Origin: Ramlibacter tataouinensis TTB310
GTDB taxonomy: Bacteria; Pseudomonadota; Gammaproteobacteria; Burkholderiales; Burkholderiaceae_C
DNA: 64,000 nucleotides
Assembly: GCF_000215705.1 (NCBI RefSeq)
Contig: NC_015677.1
Coordinates: forward strand, 2,368,001-2,432,000
Reading direction: 5' to 3'
A program made the position numbers and the translations under genes. Within the stretch, counting starts at the first letter, position 1, and the number at the start of each line of letters is the position of its first letter. Below, piece after piece: positions 1 to 8,883 of this stretch. The notes under the pieces are model-generated. The model was not told the DNA's origin. It did no database searches and saw only the letters and a program-made list of their open reading frames with translations.

Positions 1-844
1 GCGCGCCTGCATGCCCGGCCGCCCGGCGCCCGCCGCAGAAGTCGCTGTCGGAGCAGACGAACAGGCGGCGCCCGGCGTCGTCCACGATCATCTCGTCCAG
101 GAAGCTCTCGCGCGAGCCGCACAGCGCGCAGGCATGCTCCCAGCGCTGCACCTCGAAGGGATGGTCCTCGAAGTCCAGGCTGCGCACCTCGGTGTAGGGC
201 GGGATGGCGTAGATCCGCTTCTCGCGGCCAGCGCCGAACAGCTGCAGCGCCGGGCTCATGTGCATCTTGGGGTTGTCGAACTTGGGGATGGGCGACGGCG
301 AGGCGAGATAGCGGCCGCCCACCACCACCGGGTAGTCGTAGGTGCGCGAGATGGCGCCGAGCTGGGCGATGTCCTCGTACAGCTTGACGTTCATCAGCCC
401 GTACTCGGCCAGCGCGTGCATCCTGACCGCCTCGGTGCGGCGCGGCTCCAGGCGGAACAGCGGCTCGGGCATGGGCACCTGGTAGACCAGCACCTGCCGC
501 TCGGTCAGCGGCGCCTCGGGGATGCGGTGCCGCGTCTGGATCACCGTGGCCTGCATCGTGCGCTCCGTCGTGGCCACGCCGGTGGTGCGCTCGAAGAAGC
601 GGCGGATGTTCACCGCGTTGGTGGTGTCGTCGGCCCCCTGGTCGATCACCTTGAGCACGTCCTGCCGCCCGATCAGGCTGGCCGTGACCTGGATGCCGCC
701 GGTGCCCCAGCCGTAGGCGAAGGGCATCTCGCGCGAGCCGAAGGGCACCTGGCAGCCCGGCACCGCCACCGCCTTGAGCATGGCCCGGCGGATCATCTTC
801 TTGGTGCGCTCGTCCAGGAAGGCGAAGTTGTAGTGCGAGTCCAT
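1..844 (-). CDS. phnJ: Carbon-phosphorus lyase subunit PhnJ (partial, 3' end outside window)
   Basis: PhnJ is the radical-SAM subunit of C-P lyase and cleaves the C-P bond of ribose-1-phosphonate-5-phosphate. About 281 codons are visible and the frame is still open at the window edge; the E. coli protein is 281 aa. The cluster cysteines are seen at C239, C242, C264 and C270. This C-x2-C-x21-C-x5-C spacing matches the known E. coli cluster ligands shifted by two residues. The N-terminal part carries FGSREMPFAYGWGTGG, typical of the family. The ATG at 844 follows the phnI stop by two bases, so it is translated with phnI. The missing C-terminus and phnK onward must lie to the left. Confidence 0.96.
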   Translation of the reverse strand, partial: MDSHYNFAFLDERTKKMIRRAMLKAVAVPGCQVPFGSREMPFAYGWGTGGIQVTASLIGRQDVLKVIDQGADDTTNAVNIRRFFERTTGVATTERTMQATVIQTRHRIPEAPLTERQVLVYQVPMPEPLFRLEPRRTEAVRMHALAEYGLMNVKLYEDIAQLGAISRTYDYPVVVGGRYLASPSPIPKFDNPKMHMSPALQLFGAGREKRIYAIPPYTEVRSLDFEDHPFEVQRWEHACALCGSRESFLDEMIVDDAGRRLFVCSDSDFCGGRRAAGHAGA

Positions 845-846
845 GG

Positions 847-1953
847 TCAGGCCACCTTTTTGTCGTCGGCACGCTGGCGCGCATGCTCGGCGCGCAGCCT
901 GCGCACCAGCTCCAGCTCGGACTGGAAGTCCACGTAGTGCGGCAGCTTCAGGTGCTGCACGAAGCCCGAGGCCTCCAGCACGTCGGCGTGCGAAAGCACG
1001 AACTCCTCGTCCTGCGCCGGCGCCACCACCGGCTCGCCCAGCTCGCCCGCGCGCAGCGCCCGGTCCACCAGCGCCATGGCCATGGCCTTGCGCTCGCTGC
1101 CGCCGAAGGCCAGGCCGTAGCCCTGCGTGAACTGCGGCGCCACGTCGCGGCTGCCGGCGAACTGGTTGACCATCTGGCATTCGGTGACCTCGACGTCGCC
1201 GATGTCCAGCGCGAAACCCAGCTCGTCGGCCACCAGCTCCACCGCCACCTCGCCGCGCCGGATCTCGCCGGCGAAGGGATGGCCGTTGGCGTAGCCGCGC
1301 TGCGTCGAGTAGCCCATGGCCAGCAGCCAGCCCTCGTCGCCGCGCGCCAGCGCCTGCAGGCGCAGCGGCCGGTCGGCAGGGAAAATCAGCGGCTCGCGCG
1401 TCAGGTCGCCCGGTTCGGCGTCCGCCCGCGGCTGCGGCGTCTCGATCAGGCCTTCGCGCGCCATCAGCGCCTGCACCCGGGGCATGGCCTGGGGCAGGGG
1501 CTCGGCGGCGGGGGTCAGGGCGGGCGCGGCGCCGTCCGGCGCGCCGTCGGCCAGCAGCGCGAAGTCCAGCAGGCGCTGCGTGTAGTCGTAGGTCGGCCCC
1601 AGCACCTGCCCGCCCGGCACGTCTTTGAAGGTGGCCGAGATGCGGCGCGCCAGGTGCATGCGCGCGGTGTCCAGCGGCTGGGCGTAGCCGAAGCGCGGCA
1701 GCGTGGTGCGGTAGGCGCGCAGCAGGAAGATCGCCTCCACCAGGTCGCCGGCCGCCTGCTTGATGGCCAGGGCCGCCAGCCCGGGGTCGTACAGCGAGCC
1801 CTCGGCCATGACCCGGTCCACGGCCAGGGGCAGCTGCTCGCGCACCTGCGCCACCTGCAGCTCGGCCACCGCCGCGTCGCCGCGGCGCTGCTGCGCCAGC
1901 AGGCGCCAGGAGTTCTCGATGGCGGCGGCGCCGCCCTTGACCGCAACGTACAT
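847..1953 (-). CDS. phnI: Carbon-phosphorus lyase complex subunit PhnI
   Basis: 368 aa (E. coli 354). PhnI is the nucleosidase-type core subunit that, with PhnG and PhnH, places the phosphonate on C1 of ribose from ATP. The start is set at MYVAVKGG (ATG at 1953), a recognisable family N-terminus. An upstream extension in the same frame is only read-through of phnH in another frame. One base separates the phnH stop from this ATG. The stop lies two bases before phnJ. Cytoplasmic; part of the phnGHIJ operon. Nothing is truncated. Confidence 0.95.
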   Translation of the reverse strand: MYVAVKGGAAAIENSWRLLAQQRRGDAAVAELQVAQVREQLPLAVDRVMAEGSLYDPGLAALAIKQAAGDLVEAIFLLRAYRTTLPRFGYAQPLDTARMHLARRISATFKDVPGGQVLGPTYDYTQRLLDFALLADGAPDGAAPALTPAAEPLPQAMPRVQALMAREGLIETPQPRADAEPGDLTREPLIFPADRPLRLQALARGDEGWLLAMGYSTQRGYANGHPFAGEIRRGEVAVELVADELGFALDIGDVEVTECQMVNQFAGSRDVAPQFTQGYGLAFGGSERKAMAMALVDRALRAGELGEPVVAPAQDEEFVLSHADVLEASGFVQHLKLPHYVDFQSELELVRRLRAEHARQRADDKKVA

Positions 1954-1954
1954 C

Positions 1955-2557
1955 TCAGACTCCTTCCAGGCGGCTGATGCGGGTGGTGCGCGGCAGGCCC
2001 ATGACCTGGTCGCCGCAGGTGAAGAACACATCCACGCCCTGGGGAAAGGCGGCATGGTTGGCCTGCCACTGGGCCCAGAAGCGCTCGGGCAGGCCGGCCG
2101 GGGCGATGGCCTGGCGTTCGCGGATGCCCGGCCCGTGCGCCTGCAGCACCGGCCCGCCGGCCAGCGAAGGCAGTTCGACGATCAGGGTGCAGGACCCCTC
2201 CGGCGACGCCAGGCTGCCGGCCGTGAAGCCGTCCAGCGCGGCCAGGCGCTGCGCATCCCGCACCACGGCGAAGGCGGCCTCCCGCGGCGAGGCGGCGACG
2301 CGCGCGCCGGTGTGGAAGCGCAGCCACTGCTGCAGCGCGGCATCGGGCTGCTGCCACCACACGGGCGTGTCCTCGTCGGCCAGGGCCAGCAGCAGGTGGG
2401 ACAGCGCGGGCCCCAGCGCCAGGCCGGCGATGGGTGCGCCCACCGCGTGCACGCGACCGGGGCGCGACAGCGCCTCCAGCGCGGCGCGGAAGGCCCGCTG
2501 GGCGTCGCGCACGGGATCGGCGAGGCCAGGGAGGGGCGCGGCGGCTTCCACGCTCAT
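1955..2557 (-). CDS. phnH: Carbon-phosphorus lyase complex subunit PhnH
   Basis: 200 aa (E. coli 194). PhnH is a PLP-fold-like structural subunit of the C-P lyase core complex. The N-terminus (PGLADPVRDAQRAFRAALEA) and the C-terminal segment FFTCGDQVMGLPRTTRI are typical of the family. The ATG at 2557 overlaps the phnG stop by four bases (ATGA), which fixes the start. The following phnI begins one base after the stop. The protein is expected to work only as part of the PhnGHIJ assembly. Confidence 0.95.
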   Translation of the reverse strand: MSVEAAAPLPGLADPVRDAQRAFRAALEALSRPGRVHAVGAPIAGLALGPALSHLLLALADEDTPVWWQQPDAALQQWLRFHTGARVAASPREAAFAVVRDAQRLAALDGFTAGSLASPEGSCTLIVELPSLAGGPVLQAHGPGIRERQAIAPAGLPERFWAQWQANHAAFPQGVDVFFTCGDQVMGLPRTTRISRLEGV

Positions 2558-3012
2558 GCCGCCTCCCCGCGCACCATGGTGAAGAACTCCACGCGCGAGG
2601 CCGCCGCCTCGCGGCTGCGCGCCTCGCGGGCCTGCGCCTGGGCGCGGGCGAGCGGCTCCACCACCTCGTCCATCAGCGCCGGTGCCAGCGCTTCGTCCTG
2701 CAGCAAGGCGTCGAACAGCGCGATCAGCTCGGCCTTGCGCCGGTCGCGGCCCAGGGTGTAACCCACGCCCAGGCGCGTGCCCATGCGCACCGCGCAGCGC
2801 GTCACCGTGGCCTCGCCCAGGTTGAAGGCGTCGCCGGTGCCCCCGACCCGGCCGCGCAGCATCACCATGCCGGTCTCGGCGCCGCGCAGCCACTCGTGCG
2901 CGGGCCAGGGCGCGCAGCGGGCGGCGGCCTGGTCGAGCTGGTCGCGGCCGGCCCGCGCCAGCACCGCCAGCCAGCGCCGGCGGCGTGTTTCAGGGCGTTC
3001 ACAAGCTGTCAT
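2554..3012 (-). CDS. phnG: Carbon-phosphorus lyase complex subunit PhnG
   Basis: 152 aa (E. coli 150). First gene of the leftward C-P lyase operon and partner of PhnH/PhnI in the core complex. The N-terminal RRRRWLAVLARA and the central FNLGEATVTRCAVR are family features. The start at 3012 gives the usual length. No Shine-Dalgarno sequence is visible upstream, and a palindromic regulator-like site ends only five bases before the ATG, so the transcript may have a very short leader. A longer in-frame start at 3048 is possible but less likely. Confidence 0.93.
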   Translation of the reverse strand: MTACERPETRRRRWLAVLARAGRDQLDQAAARCAPWPAHEWLRGAETGMVMLRGRVGGTGDAFNLGEATVTRCAVRMGTRLGVGYTLGRDRRKAELIALFDALLQDEALAPALMDEVVEPLARAQAQAREARSREAAASRVEFFTMVRGEAA

Positions 3013-3017
3013 ACGGA

Positions 3018-3027
3018 TGTCTAGATG
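3018..3027. promoter_or_regulatory. Candidate PhnF operator between phnG and phnF
   Basis: The 79-bp divergent gap between phnG and phnF contains TGTCTAGATG, centred on the palindrome TCTAGA. GntR/HutC-type regulators, to which PhnF belongs, commonly bind sites of the form TnTATAGACA or GTCTAGAC. Its place between the regulator gene and its likely target fits autoregulation and repression of phnG. This is inference from position and shape; no second copy was seen in front of phnC. Confidence 0.4.
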
Positions 3028-3091
3028 GGTTCGTAGAGTCGCGGGCATGCCCGCCGCGACCGCCACTTCAACCCCGCAACATGACCGACTG

Positions 3092-3850
3092 ATGACAGAC
3101 CACCTCCACTTCGCACCGCCCGCGCGCCGCAGTGGCGTGTCGGTATGGCGCCAGATCGCCGACACCCTGGCCGAGGACATCCGCAACCGCCGCTACAGCG
3201 ACACCGGCCGCCTGCCCAGCGAAACCGAGCTGTCGGCCCGCTTCGGCGTCAACCGCCACACGCTGCGCCAGGCGGTCAACGCCCTCCAGTCGGAGGGTCT
3301 GCTGCGCGTGGAGCAGGGACGCGGCATGTTCGTGCAGCAGGCGCTGGTGAGCTATCCGCTGTCGCGCCGCACGCGCTTCTCCGAGAACCTGCAGCGGCAG
3401 GGCCTGCTGCCGGCCAAGCAGTGGCTGACCGCGCGCAGCCAGCCGGCCGGCGAGCGGGTGGCGCGCGAGCTGCGGCTCGCGCCCAAGGAGCCCGTGCTCA
3501 TGGTCGAGAACCTCAGCGAGGCCAACGGCCAGCCCCTCAGCCTGATGACGGCCTACTACCCCGCGGCGCGCTTCGGCGCCATGCTGGAGATGCTGGGCGA
3601 GGGCACCAGCACCACCGAGGTCCTGCGCCGCCTGGGGGTGGAGGACTACCTGCGCGCCGAGAGCCGCATCACCACCCAGATGCCCAGCGAAGAGACGGCG
3701 CGGCTGCTGCGCCAGCCCGTCACCCGGCCGCTGCTGTGCGTGGAAAGCCTGGACGTGGACCTGCAGGGGGTGCCGATCAAGTTCGGGGAGACCGTGTTCT
3801 GCGGCGACCGGGTGCAGCTGTGCGTGTGCATGGACCAGACGGCCCCATGA
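3092..3850 (+). CDS. phnF: GntR/HutC-family phosphonate regulator PhnF
   Basis: 252 aa. It has an N-terminal GntR winged helix (about residues 15-85, with LPSETELSARFGVNRHTLRQA) and a C-terminal UTRA ligand-binding domain (about 100-245). It probably represses the phn genes when no phosphonate is present. The start at ATG 3092 gives the typical length. A short reading frame at 3081-3092 ends just at this ATG and may couple translation. The gene is divergent from phnG and overlaps the next gene by ATGA, so regulator and accessory enzymes form one transcript. Confidence 0.93.
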   Translation: MTDHLHFAPPARRSGVSVWRQIADTLAEDIRNRRYSDTGRLPSETELSARFGVNRHTLRQAVNALQSEGLLRVEQGRGMFVQQALVSYPLSRRTRFSENLQRQGLLPAKQWLTARSQPAGERVARELRLAPKEPVLMVENLSEANGQPLSLMTAYYPAARFGAMLEMLGEGTSTTEVLRRLGVEDYLRAESRITTQMPSEETARLLRQPVTRPLLCVESLDVDLQGVPIKFGETVFCGDRVQLCVCMDQTAP

Positions 3851-4539
3851 ACCGGTACGCCGTCTACTTCGCCCCGGCCGTGGGCTCGCCCTGGTGGGAC
3901 TTCGGCGCCGGCTGGCTGGGGCGCGACGAGCTGCGCGACGCGCCGCTGGCCCAGCCTGCCGTGCCCGGCTTCGACGCCGGCCAACTCGCGCAACTGACCG
4001 GGGAACCGCGACGCTACGGTTTCCATGCGACGCTCAAGGCGCCGTTCCGGCTGCGCGAGGGCGCCACCGAGACGCAGCTGCGCGACCGCCTGCGCCTGCT
4101 GGCCGGTCGCCTGCGCCGCCTGCCGCTGGGCGGGCTGGTGCCGCGGCACATGGAAGGCTTTGTCGCGCTGGTGCCGGCCCGTGCCCCACCGGGGCTGGAT
4201 GCGCTGGCCGCGCAGTGCGTCACGGACCTGGACGGCCTGCGCGCCCCGCTGACCGAAGCCGAGATCGCGCGCCGCCAGCCCCGGCGGCTGGACGCGCGCG
4301 GCCGCGAGCTGCTGGCCGCGCACGGCTACCCGCACGTGCTGGAACGCTTCCGCTTCCACATGACGCTCAGCGGTCTGGTCGATGCGGCCACGGCCGCCCG
4401 GCTGATGGTGCACCTGCCGCCGGCGCTGGACCGCCTGGACACCGGGCACCCGCTGCTGCTGGACCGCCTGTGCCTGTTCGGCGAGCCACGGCCCGGCGCG
4501 GCCTTCGTGCGGTTGCACGAGGAGGAGCTGGCGCCATGA
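3847..4539 (+). CDS. DUF1045 phosphonate-metabolism protein, 2H phosphoesterase fold
   Basis: 230 aa. Two HxTx motifs are visible, H60-A-T62-L and H171-M-T173-L, the signature of the 2H phosphoesterase superfamily. DUF1045 proteins are known as companions of C-P lyase clusters. A plausible role, by inference, is opening the ribose 1,2-cyclic phosphate left after C-P cleavage, the step done by PhnP in E. coli; no phnP is seen in this window. It overlaps phnF and phnN by 4 bp each, so the three are co-translated. Confidence 0.85.
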   Translation: MNRYAVYFAPAVGSPWWDFGAGWLGRDELRDAPLAQPAVPGFDAGQLAQLTGEPRRYGFHATLKAPFRLREGATETQLRDRLRLLAGRLRRLPLGGLVPRHMEGFVALVPARAPPGLDALAAQCVTDLDGLRAPLTEAEIARRQPRRLDARGRELLAAHGYPHVLERFRFHMTLSGLVDAATAARLMVHLPPALDRLDTGHPLLLDRLCLFGEPRPGAAFVRLHEEELAP

Positions 4540-5096
4540 AGCAAGGACGGGCCCCCTCCGGCTGCTGGGTCATGGCCTGCGGCCCCTCGGGCGCCGGCAA
4601 GGACAGCCTGCTGGCCTGGGCCGAGGCCGCGCTGGCGCGCGAGCCGCGCATCGTGTTCGCGCGCCGGCTGGTCACGCGCGCCACGCACCCCGGTTCGGAC
4701 CACGACGAGGTCTCGCCCGCGGCCATGCGGGCGCTGGGCGAGTCCGGCGGCCTGGCCTGGCACTGGGAGGCGCACGGCCACCAGTACGGGGTGCGCGCGG
4801 CCTACGCCGACCTGGTGGCGCAGGGCCGCATCGTCGTGGTCAACGGCTCGCGCGAGCACGTGGCCGGCCTGGCCGGCCGCGCCGACGTGCGCAGCGTGCT
4901 CATCACCGCGCCGGCCGAGGCGCTGCGGCAGCGGCTGCTGGCGCGAGGCCGCGAGCCGGCCCAGGCGGTGGCCGGCCGCCTGCACCGCAATGCGGCGCTG
5001 CCCGCCCTGGCGGCCGACCTGGTCCTGGTCAACGACGGACCGCTGGAACGTGCCGCCGGCGCGCTGCGCGACTGGCTGCGGGAGCTGGCCGCATGA
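4536..5096 (+). CDS. phnN: Ribose 1,5-bisphosphate phosphokinase PhnN
   Basis: 186 aa, the usual size. It phosphorylates ribose 1,5-bisphosphate to PRPP, returning the sugar released by the C-P lyase route to metabolism. The P-loop GPSGAGKD lies at residues 16-23, and RLVTRATHPGSDHDEVS follows as in guanylate-kinase-like folds. The ATG overlaps the preceding stop (ATGA), and the stop overlaps the phnO start in the same way. Cytoplasmic. Confidence 0.93.
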   Translation: MKQGRAPSGCWVMACGPSGAGKDSLLAWAEAALAREPRIVFARRLVTRATHPGSDHDEVSPAAMRALGESGGLAWHWEAHGHQYGVRAAYADLVAQGRIVVVNGSREHVAGLAGRADVRSVLITAPAEALRQRLLARGREPAQAVAGRLHRNAALPALAADLVLVNDGPLERAAGALRDWLRELAA

Positions 5097-5521
5097 CGCC
5101 CGCGGTCCGCCCGGCTGGGCCCGGCGACGCGCCGGCCGTCATCGCCCTGCTCGCCCAGCTCGGCTATCCCGGCGGCGAGGCCTTCGTGCCGCGCCGGCTC
5201 GCCGAGCTGGCGGCCCACCCGGACGCGCTGCTGCTGCTGGCCGAGGCCGGCGGCGAGGTGCTGGGCCTGATCTCGCTGCACTTCATCCCGCAGCTGGCGC
5301 TGCCCGGCGACTTCTGCCGCATCAGCTACCTGTGCGTGCACGAGCGGGCGCGCAGCCTGGGGCTGGGCGCGGTGCTGGAGGCGCATGCGGTGGAGCAGGC
5401 GCGCCGCCGCGGCTGCGACCGCATCGAGCTGCACAGCCACCAGCGCCGGGTGGATGCGCACCGCTTCTATGCGCGGCAGGGCTACCGGGAGTCGCCCAAG
5501 TACCTGCTCAAGACGCTGTAG
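5093..5521 (+). CDS. phnO: GNAT acetyltransferase, PhnO-like aminoalkylphosphonate N-acetyltransferase
   Basis: 142 aa (E. coli PhnO 144). Single GNAT domain, with the acetyl-CoA-binding region around VHERARSLGLGAVLEAHA and the C-terminal HRFYARQGYRES motif. In C-P lyase clusters PhnO acetylates aminoalkylphosphonates, which makes aminomethyl compounds usable or less toxic. It is the last gene of the phnF transcript. Its 3' end overlaps the convergent HD-domain gene by 14 bp. A different amine substrate is possible. Confidence 0.85.
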   Translation: MTPAVRPAGPGDAPAVIALLAQLGYPGGEAFVPRRLAELAAHPDALLLLAEAGGEVLGLISLHFIPQLALPGDFCRISYLCVHERARSLGLGAVLEAHAVEQARRRGCDRIELHSHQRRVDAHRFYARQGYRESPKYLLKTL

Positions 5522-6077
5522 CCGAAAAGCCCAGCCGCGCCCGCGCCCGCTCCAGCACTGGCTGCCAGTGATGCCAGCCGGGCGTCTCGCGCGTCGGGCT
5601 CTTGGCCTGGTCGTCCCAGCGCCGCAGCTGCACTGCGTCGCGGGCGAAAGGCTGTCCGATGAAGTGCGCGGCCTCCGGTCCGGTGAAGGCGCCGCCCTGC
5701 AGCTGCAGGCTGCGCCGGGAGGCCGGCGACAAGGCATCCCCATAGCCCGGCTCGACGGCGCACAGGTAGCGCTTGGCCGCCACGTGCAGGCGGATCGGCT
5801 CCAGCACCGCGTCCGGGAAGTAGCCGCGCAGGAACGGCAGGGCCCGCCACTCGTGCAGGTCGTCCTTGCCCGCGGCCGATCCGGGCAGGTGGTCGGCCAG
5901 CAGGTGGCCCAGGTCGTGCAGCAGCGCCGCGGCGACCAGCGCGTCGCCCGCGCCGGCCTGCTGCGCCAGCAGCGCGCACTGCAGGGCGTGCTGCTCCTGG
6001 TTGATGGCTTCCCTGCCGTAGCGGGCCGCGCCCGCGGTGCGGTAGAGGTACACGATCTGCTCGATGTTCAAGGCCAT
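5508..6077 (-). CDS. HD-domain protein of phosphonate operons (PhnZ-like)
   Basis: 189 aa. HD-fold protein with H30, the pair H54-D55, H58 and a late aspartate (D155/D156). PhnZ-type di-iron oxygenases also have a tyrosine and glutamate near the N-terminus that sense substrate; Y20 and E23 stand at the matching spacing here. PhnZ cleaves 2-amino-1-hydroxyethylphosphonate oxidatively to glycine and phosphate after PhnY. No phnY is present in the window, so the true substrate is open. Last gene of the phnCDE transcript, 9 bp after phnE. Confidence 0.82.
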   Translation of the reverse strand: MALNIEQIVYLYRTAGAARYGREAINQEQHALQCALLAQQAGAGDALVAAALLHDLGHLLADHLPGSAAGKDDLHEWRALPFLRGYFPDAVLEPIRLHVAAKRYLCAVEPGYGDALSPASRRSLQLQGGAFTGPEAAHFIGQPFARDAVQLRRWDDQAKSPTRETPGWHHWQPVLERARARLGFSATAS

Positions 6078-6086
6078 GGCCGTTCC

Positions 6087-6893
6087 CTAGATCAATGCCT
6101 TGCGGATGCGCGCCGAGACCAGGTCGATCGCGGTCACGGTGAGAACGATGATGATCATCACGGCGCAGGTCTGGGCGTACTGGAAGCCGCGGATGATCTC
6201 CCACAGCACCACGCCGATGCCGCCCGCGCCCACCATGCCGACCACCGAGGCCGAGCGCACGTTGGACTCGAAGCGGTAGAGCGAGTAGGAGATCCACAGC
6301 GGCAGCACCTGCGGGATGACGCCGTAGAGGATCTCCTCCAGCACGTTGGCGCCGGTGGCGCGGATGCCCTCGACCGGCTGCGGGTCGATGGCCTCCACCA
6401 CCTCGGAGAACAGCTTGGCCAGGATGCCGGTGGTGTGCACGAACAGCGCCAGCACCCCGGCGAACGGCCCCAGCCCCACGGCCACGATGAACAGCATGGC
6501 GAACACCATCTCGTTGATGGCGCGCGCCGCGTCCATCAGGCGCCGCACCGGCTGGTGGATCCAGGCCGGCGCGATGTTGGCCGAGGACAGCAGACCCAGC
6601 GGCACCGCGCAGACCACCGCCAGGAAGGTGCCCCACAGCGCGATCTGCACCGTCACCAGCATCTCCTGCAGGTACATGCGCCACTCGCGGAAATCGGGCG
6701 GGAAGAAGCTGGAGGCGTACTCGGCCATGTTGGCCGAGTCGCGCAGCAGGTCCAGCGGCCTCATGTCGGCGCCCTTCCAGCTGGCCGCCAGCAGCGCCAG
6801 CAGGACACCCCAGCCCAGCAGGGCCGCCAGGTTGGCGCGCGGCGGCGCGGGCACGGCCGGCTGCACGACGGAAAGGTGGGCCTGGGCGGTCAC
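6087..6893 (-). CDS. phnE: Phosphonate ABC transporter permease PhnE
   Basis: 268 aa. Integral membrane subunit of the phosphonate importer. Hydrophobic segments occur near residues 22-40, 78-105, 130-155 and 240-258. The permease loop is seen at [21 protein letters not shown], and a glycine-rich stretch [13 protein letters not shown] follows. It lies 13 bp after phnD. Only one permease gene is present, so it probably acts as a homodimer. Confidence 0.94.
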   Translation of the reverse strand: MTAQAHLSVVQPAVPAPPRANLAALLGWGVLLALLAASWKGADMRPLDLLRDSANMAEYASSFFPPDFREWRMYLQEMLVTVQIALWGTFLAVVCAVPLGLLSSANIAPAWIHQPVRRLMDAARAINEMVFAMLFIVAVGLGPFAGVLALFVHTTGILAKLFSEVVEAIDPQPVEGIRATGANVLEEILYGVIPQVLPLWISYSLYRFESNVRSASVVGMVGAGGIGVVLWEIIRGFQYAQTCAVMIIIVLTVTAIDLVSARIRKALI

Positions 6894-6906
6894 GGTCCTG
6901 CGCGCC

Positions 6907-7869
6907 TCAGAGCTGCTTGCCCAGGTCGGCCAGCTTCTTGTCGATCTCGGCCAGCCTGGCCTGCTTCTCGGCCGCGGGCAGGCCGGCGTCGGCCTCCAGC
7001 TTGTTGCGGTCCCTGAACAGTTCGAGCTGCCGGATGGGGACCAGCTGCGCGTTGGTCGAGGGCTTGAAGCCGGACAGCTTGGAGATCTTCATCAGCGTGT
7101 CCTTCTCCTGCGCGCCTCCCTGGCCATAGCCGTAGAAGAAATCCTTGAGCTTGCGCTTGTCCGGCTCGGGCAGGTCCTTGCGCATCACCAGCGGGTCCAG
7201 CGGGATCAGCGGCGAAGTCCAGACGACGCGCAGCTGGCCGTGCTTGTCGGCCATGTTCGCCTTGAGCTTGTCCATGGCCTCGCTGTTGCAGGTGGCCACG
7301 TCCACCTGCCTGTTGGCCACCGCCAGGGCGTTGGTCTCGTGGTTGGCGCTGCGCACCAGCTTGAAGGCCGTCTTGGGGTCCACCTTGTTCTGGGCGAACA
7401 CGTAGTAGCCCGGCACCAGGAAGCCCGAGGTGGAATTGGGATCACCGTTGCCGAAGCTCAGGCTCTTGGCGTTCCTGAGCACATCGTCCAGGCTCTTGAG
7501 CGGGCTGTCCCTGTGCACCAGCAGGTGCGAGTAGTAGCCCTGGGTGCCGTCGGCGTTGACCATCTGCGCAAAGACTTCGCCGCCGGCGCGGTCCACCGCC
7601 TCCATGGCCGACTTGTTGCCCATCCAGGCCAGGTGCACCTTGCCGAAGCGCATGCCCTCGATGATGCCGGCGTAGTCGGGCGCGAAGAACGCGTTGACCT
7701 TGTAGCCGGTCTTGCGCGCCATGTCGTCCAGCAGCGGCTGCCACTGCGACTTGAGGTTCTGGCTGGACTCGGTGGAGATGATGCCGAAGGCGATCTCCTT
7801 GGGCTCCTGGGCAACGGCCGTGGAGGCCAGCGCAGCGGCCAGCAGGCCGGTGGCGATGTGCTTGAACAT
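6907..7869 (-). CDS. phnD: Phosphonate-binding periplasmic protein PhnD
   Basis: 320 aa. The first about 20 residues ([20 protein letters not shown]) form a clear Sec signal peptide, with cleavage likely before QEPKEI. The mature protein shows PhnD features: [19 protein letters not shown] and the segment [16 protein letters not shown] that contacts phosphonate. It delivers phosphonates to PhnCE. The gene follows phnC by 35 bp with a purine-rich ribosome site (AAGGAG) just before the ATG at 7869. Confidence 0.95.
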   Translation of the reverse strand: MFKHIATGLLAAALASTAVAQEPKEIAFGIISTESSQNLKSQWQPLLDDMARKTGYKVNAFFAPDYAGIIEGMRFGKVHLAWMGNKSAMEAVDRAGGEVFAQMVNADGTQGYYSHLLVHRDSPLKSLDDVLRNAKSLSFGNGDPNSTSGFLVPGYYVFAQNKVDPKTAFKLVRSANHETNALAVANRQVDVATCNSEAMDKLKANMADKHGQLRVVWTSPLIPLDPLVMRKDLPEPDKRKLKDFFYGYGQGGAQEKDTLMKISKLSGFKPSTNAQLVPIRQLELFRDRNKLEADAGLPAAEKQARLAEIDKKLADLGKQL

Positions 7870-7904
7870 GGTTTGGCTCCTTGTGACGGTGTAAGGGAAA
7901 GAGG

Positions 7905-8765
7905 TCAGGCCGCCCGGGGCAGCGGATCGGCCCAGGACGGGGTGGCGGCCGGCTCGCGCCGCTCCTGCAGCGAGCTGATGGAGTCGCCCAGCGACAGGAT
8001 TTCGTCGGCCTCGGCGCCGTACAGCTCGCGCAGCAGCGCGGGCGTGAGCGCGGCGGACGGCCCGTCGTAGACGACGCGGCCCTGGTGCAGCGCCACGGTG
8101 CGCGGGCAGTACTTCATGGCCACGTTCACCTGGTGCAGCGAGACGACGACGGTGCAGCCGTCCTCCTGGTTCAGGCGCCTGAGGATGTCCATCACGCGGC
8201 GCGAGGATTCCGGGTCCAGCGAGGCGATGGGCTCGTCGGCCAGGATGACGCGCGCGCCCTGCACCATGGCGCGGGCGATGGCGGCGCGCTGCTGCTGGCC
8301 GCCCGACAGGGTGGAGGCACGCTGGTGGCAGCAGTCGGCGATGCCCACCCGGCGCAGCGCCTCGGTGGCGCGCTGCCGCTCCTCGCGACTGAAGCGGCGC
8401 AGCAGGCTGCGCCACGCGGGCATGCGGTGCAGCGCGCCGGCCAGCACGTTCACCAGCACCGGCAGCCGGTCCACCAGGTTGAACTGCTGGAACACGAAAC
8501 CGACGCCGGCGCGCACGCGCCGGATGTCGCGGGTGATGCGGCCGTCCTCCTGCACCACGCGGCCGCCCAGCTCGACGCGGCCCGTGCCGCCGTCGGCCGC
8601 CATCAGGCCGGCCAGATGCCTCAGCAGGGTGGACTTGCCCGAACCCGAGGCACCGATGAGCGCCACCATCTCGCCGGGGTGGATGTCGAGGTCTATGCCT
8701 TGCAGCGCCTTGCGGCCGTTGGCGAAAGTCTTGTCGAGTGCACGCACCCGGATCGCAGCATCCAT
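7905..8765 (-). CDS. phnC: Phosphonate ABC transporter ATP-binding protein PhnC
   Basis: 286 aa. ATPase subunit of the phosphonate importer, with Walker [11 protein letters not shown]-loop FQQFNLV, signature LSGGQQQR, Walker B VILADEP and the switch histidine in [10 protein letters not shown]. The ATG at 8765 has AAAGGAG placed six bases upstream and is preferred over a start twelve codons earlier. First gene of the leftward phnCDE-HD transcript. A tail of about 35 residues beyond the ATPase core (rich in Pro/Ala/Arg) is of unknown use. Confidence 0.94.
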   Translation of the reverse strand: MDAAIRVRALDKTFANGRKALQGIDLDIHPGEMVALIGASGSGKSTLLRHLAGLMAADGGTGRVELGGRVVQEDGRITRDIRRVRAGVGFVFQQFNLVDRLPVLVNVLAGALHRMPAWRSLLRRFSREERQRATEALRRVGIADCCHQRASTLSGGQQQRAAIARAMVQGARVILADEPIASLDPESSRRVMDILRRLNQEDGCTVVVSLHQVNVAMKYCPRTVALHQGRVVYDGPSAALTPALLRELYGAEADEILSLGDSISSLQERREPAATPSWADPLPRAA

Positions 8766-8883
8766 GGGAGCTCCTTTCGAGTTCCGGCGGATGCTGGGCA
8801 CTCAATGTGACGTTTTGATGGCAGCCCCAGCCTCTTCCATCCGCGTTCACAATGCCGCCACCATCGACCTGCTGAGGAATCTC

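Noticed and set aside
8098..8883. Long upstream extension of the MBL-fold gene across phnC
   Set aside because: It is antisense to a well-supported phnC. Signal-peptide position and ribosome site favour a start at 8884 or close to it.
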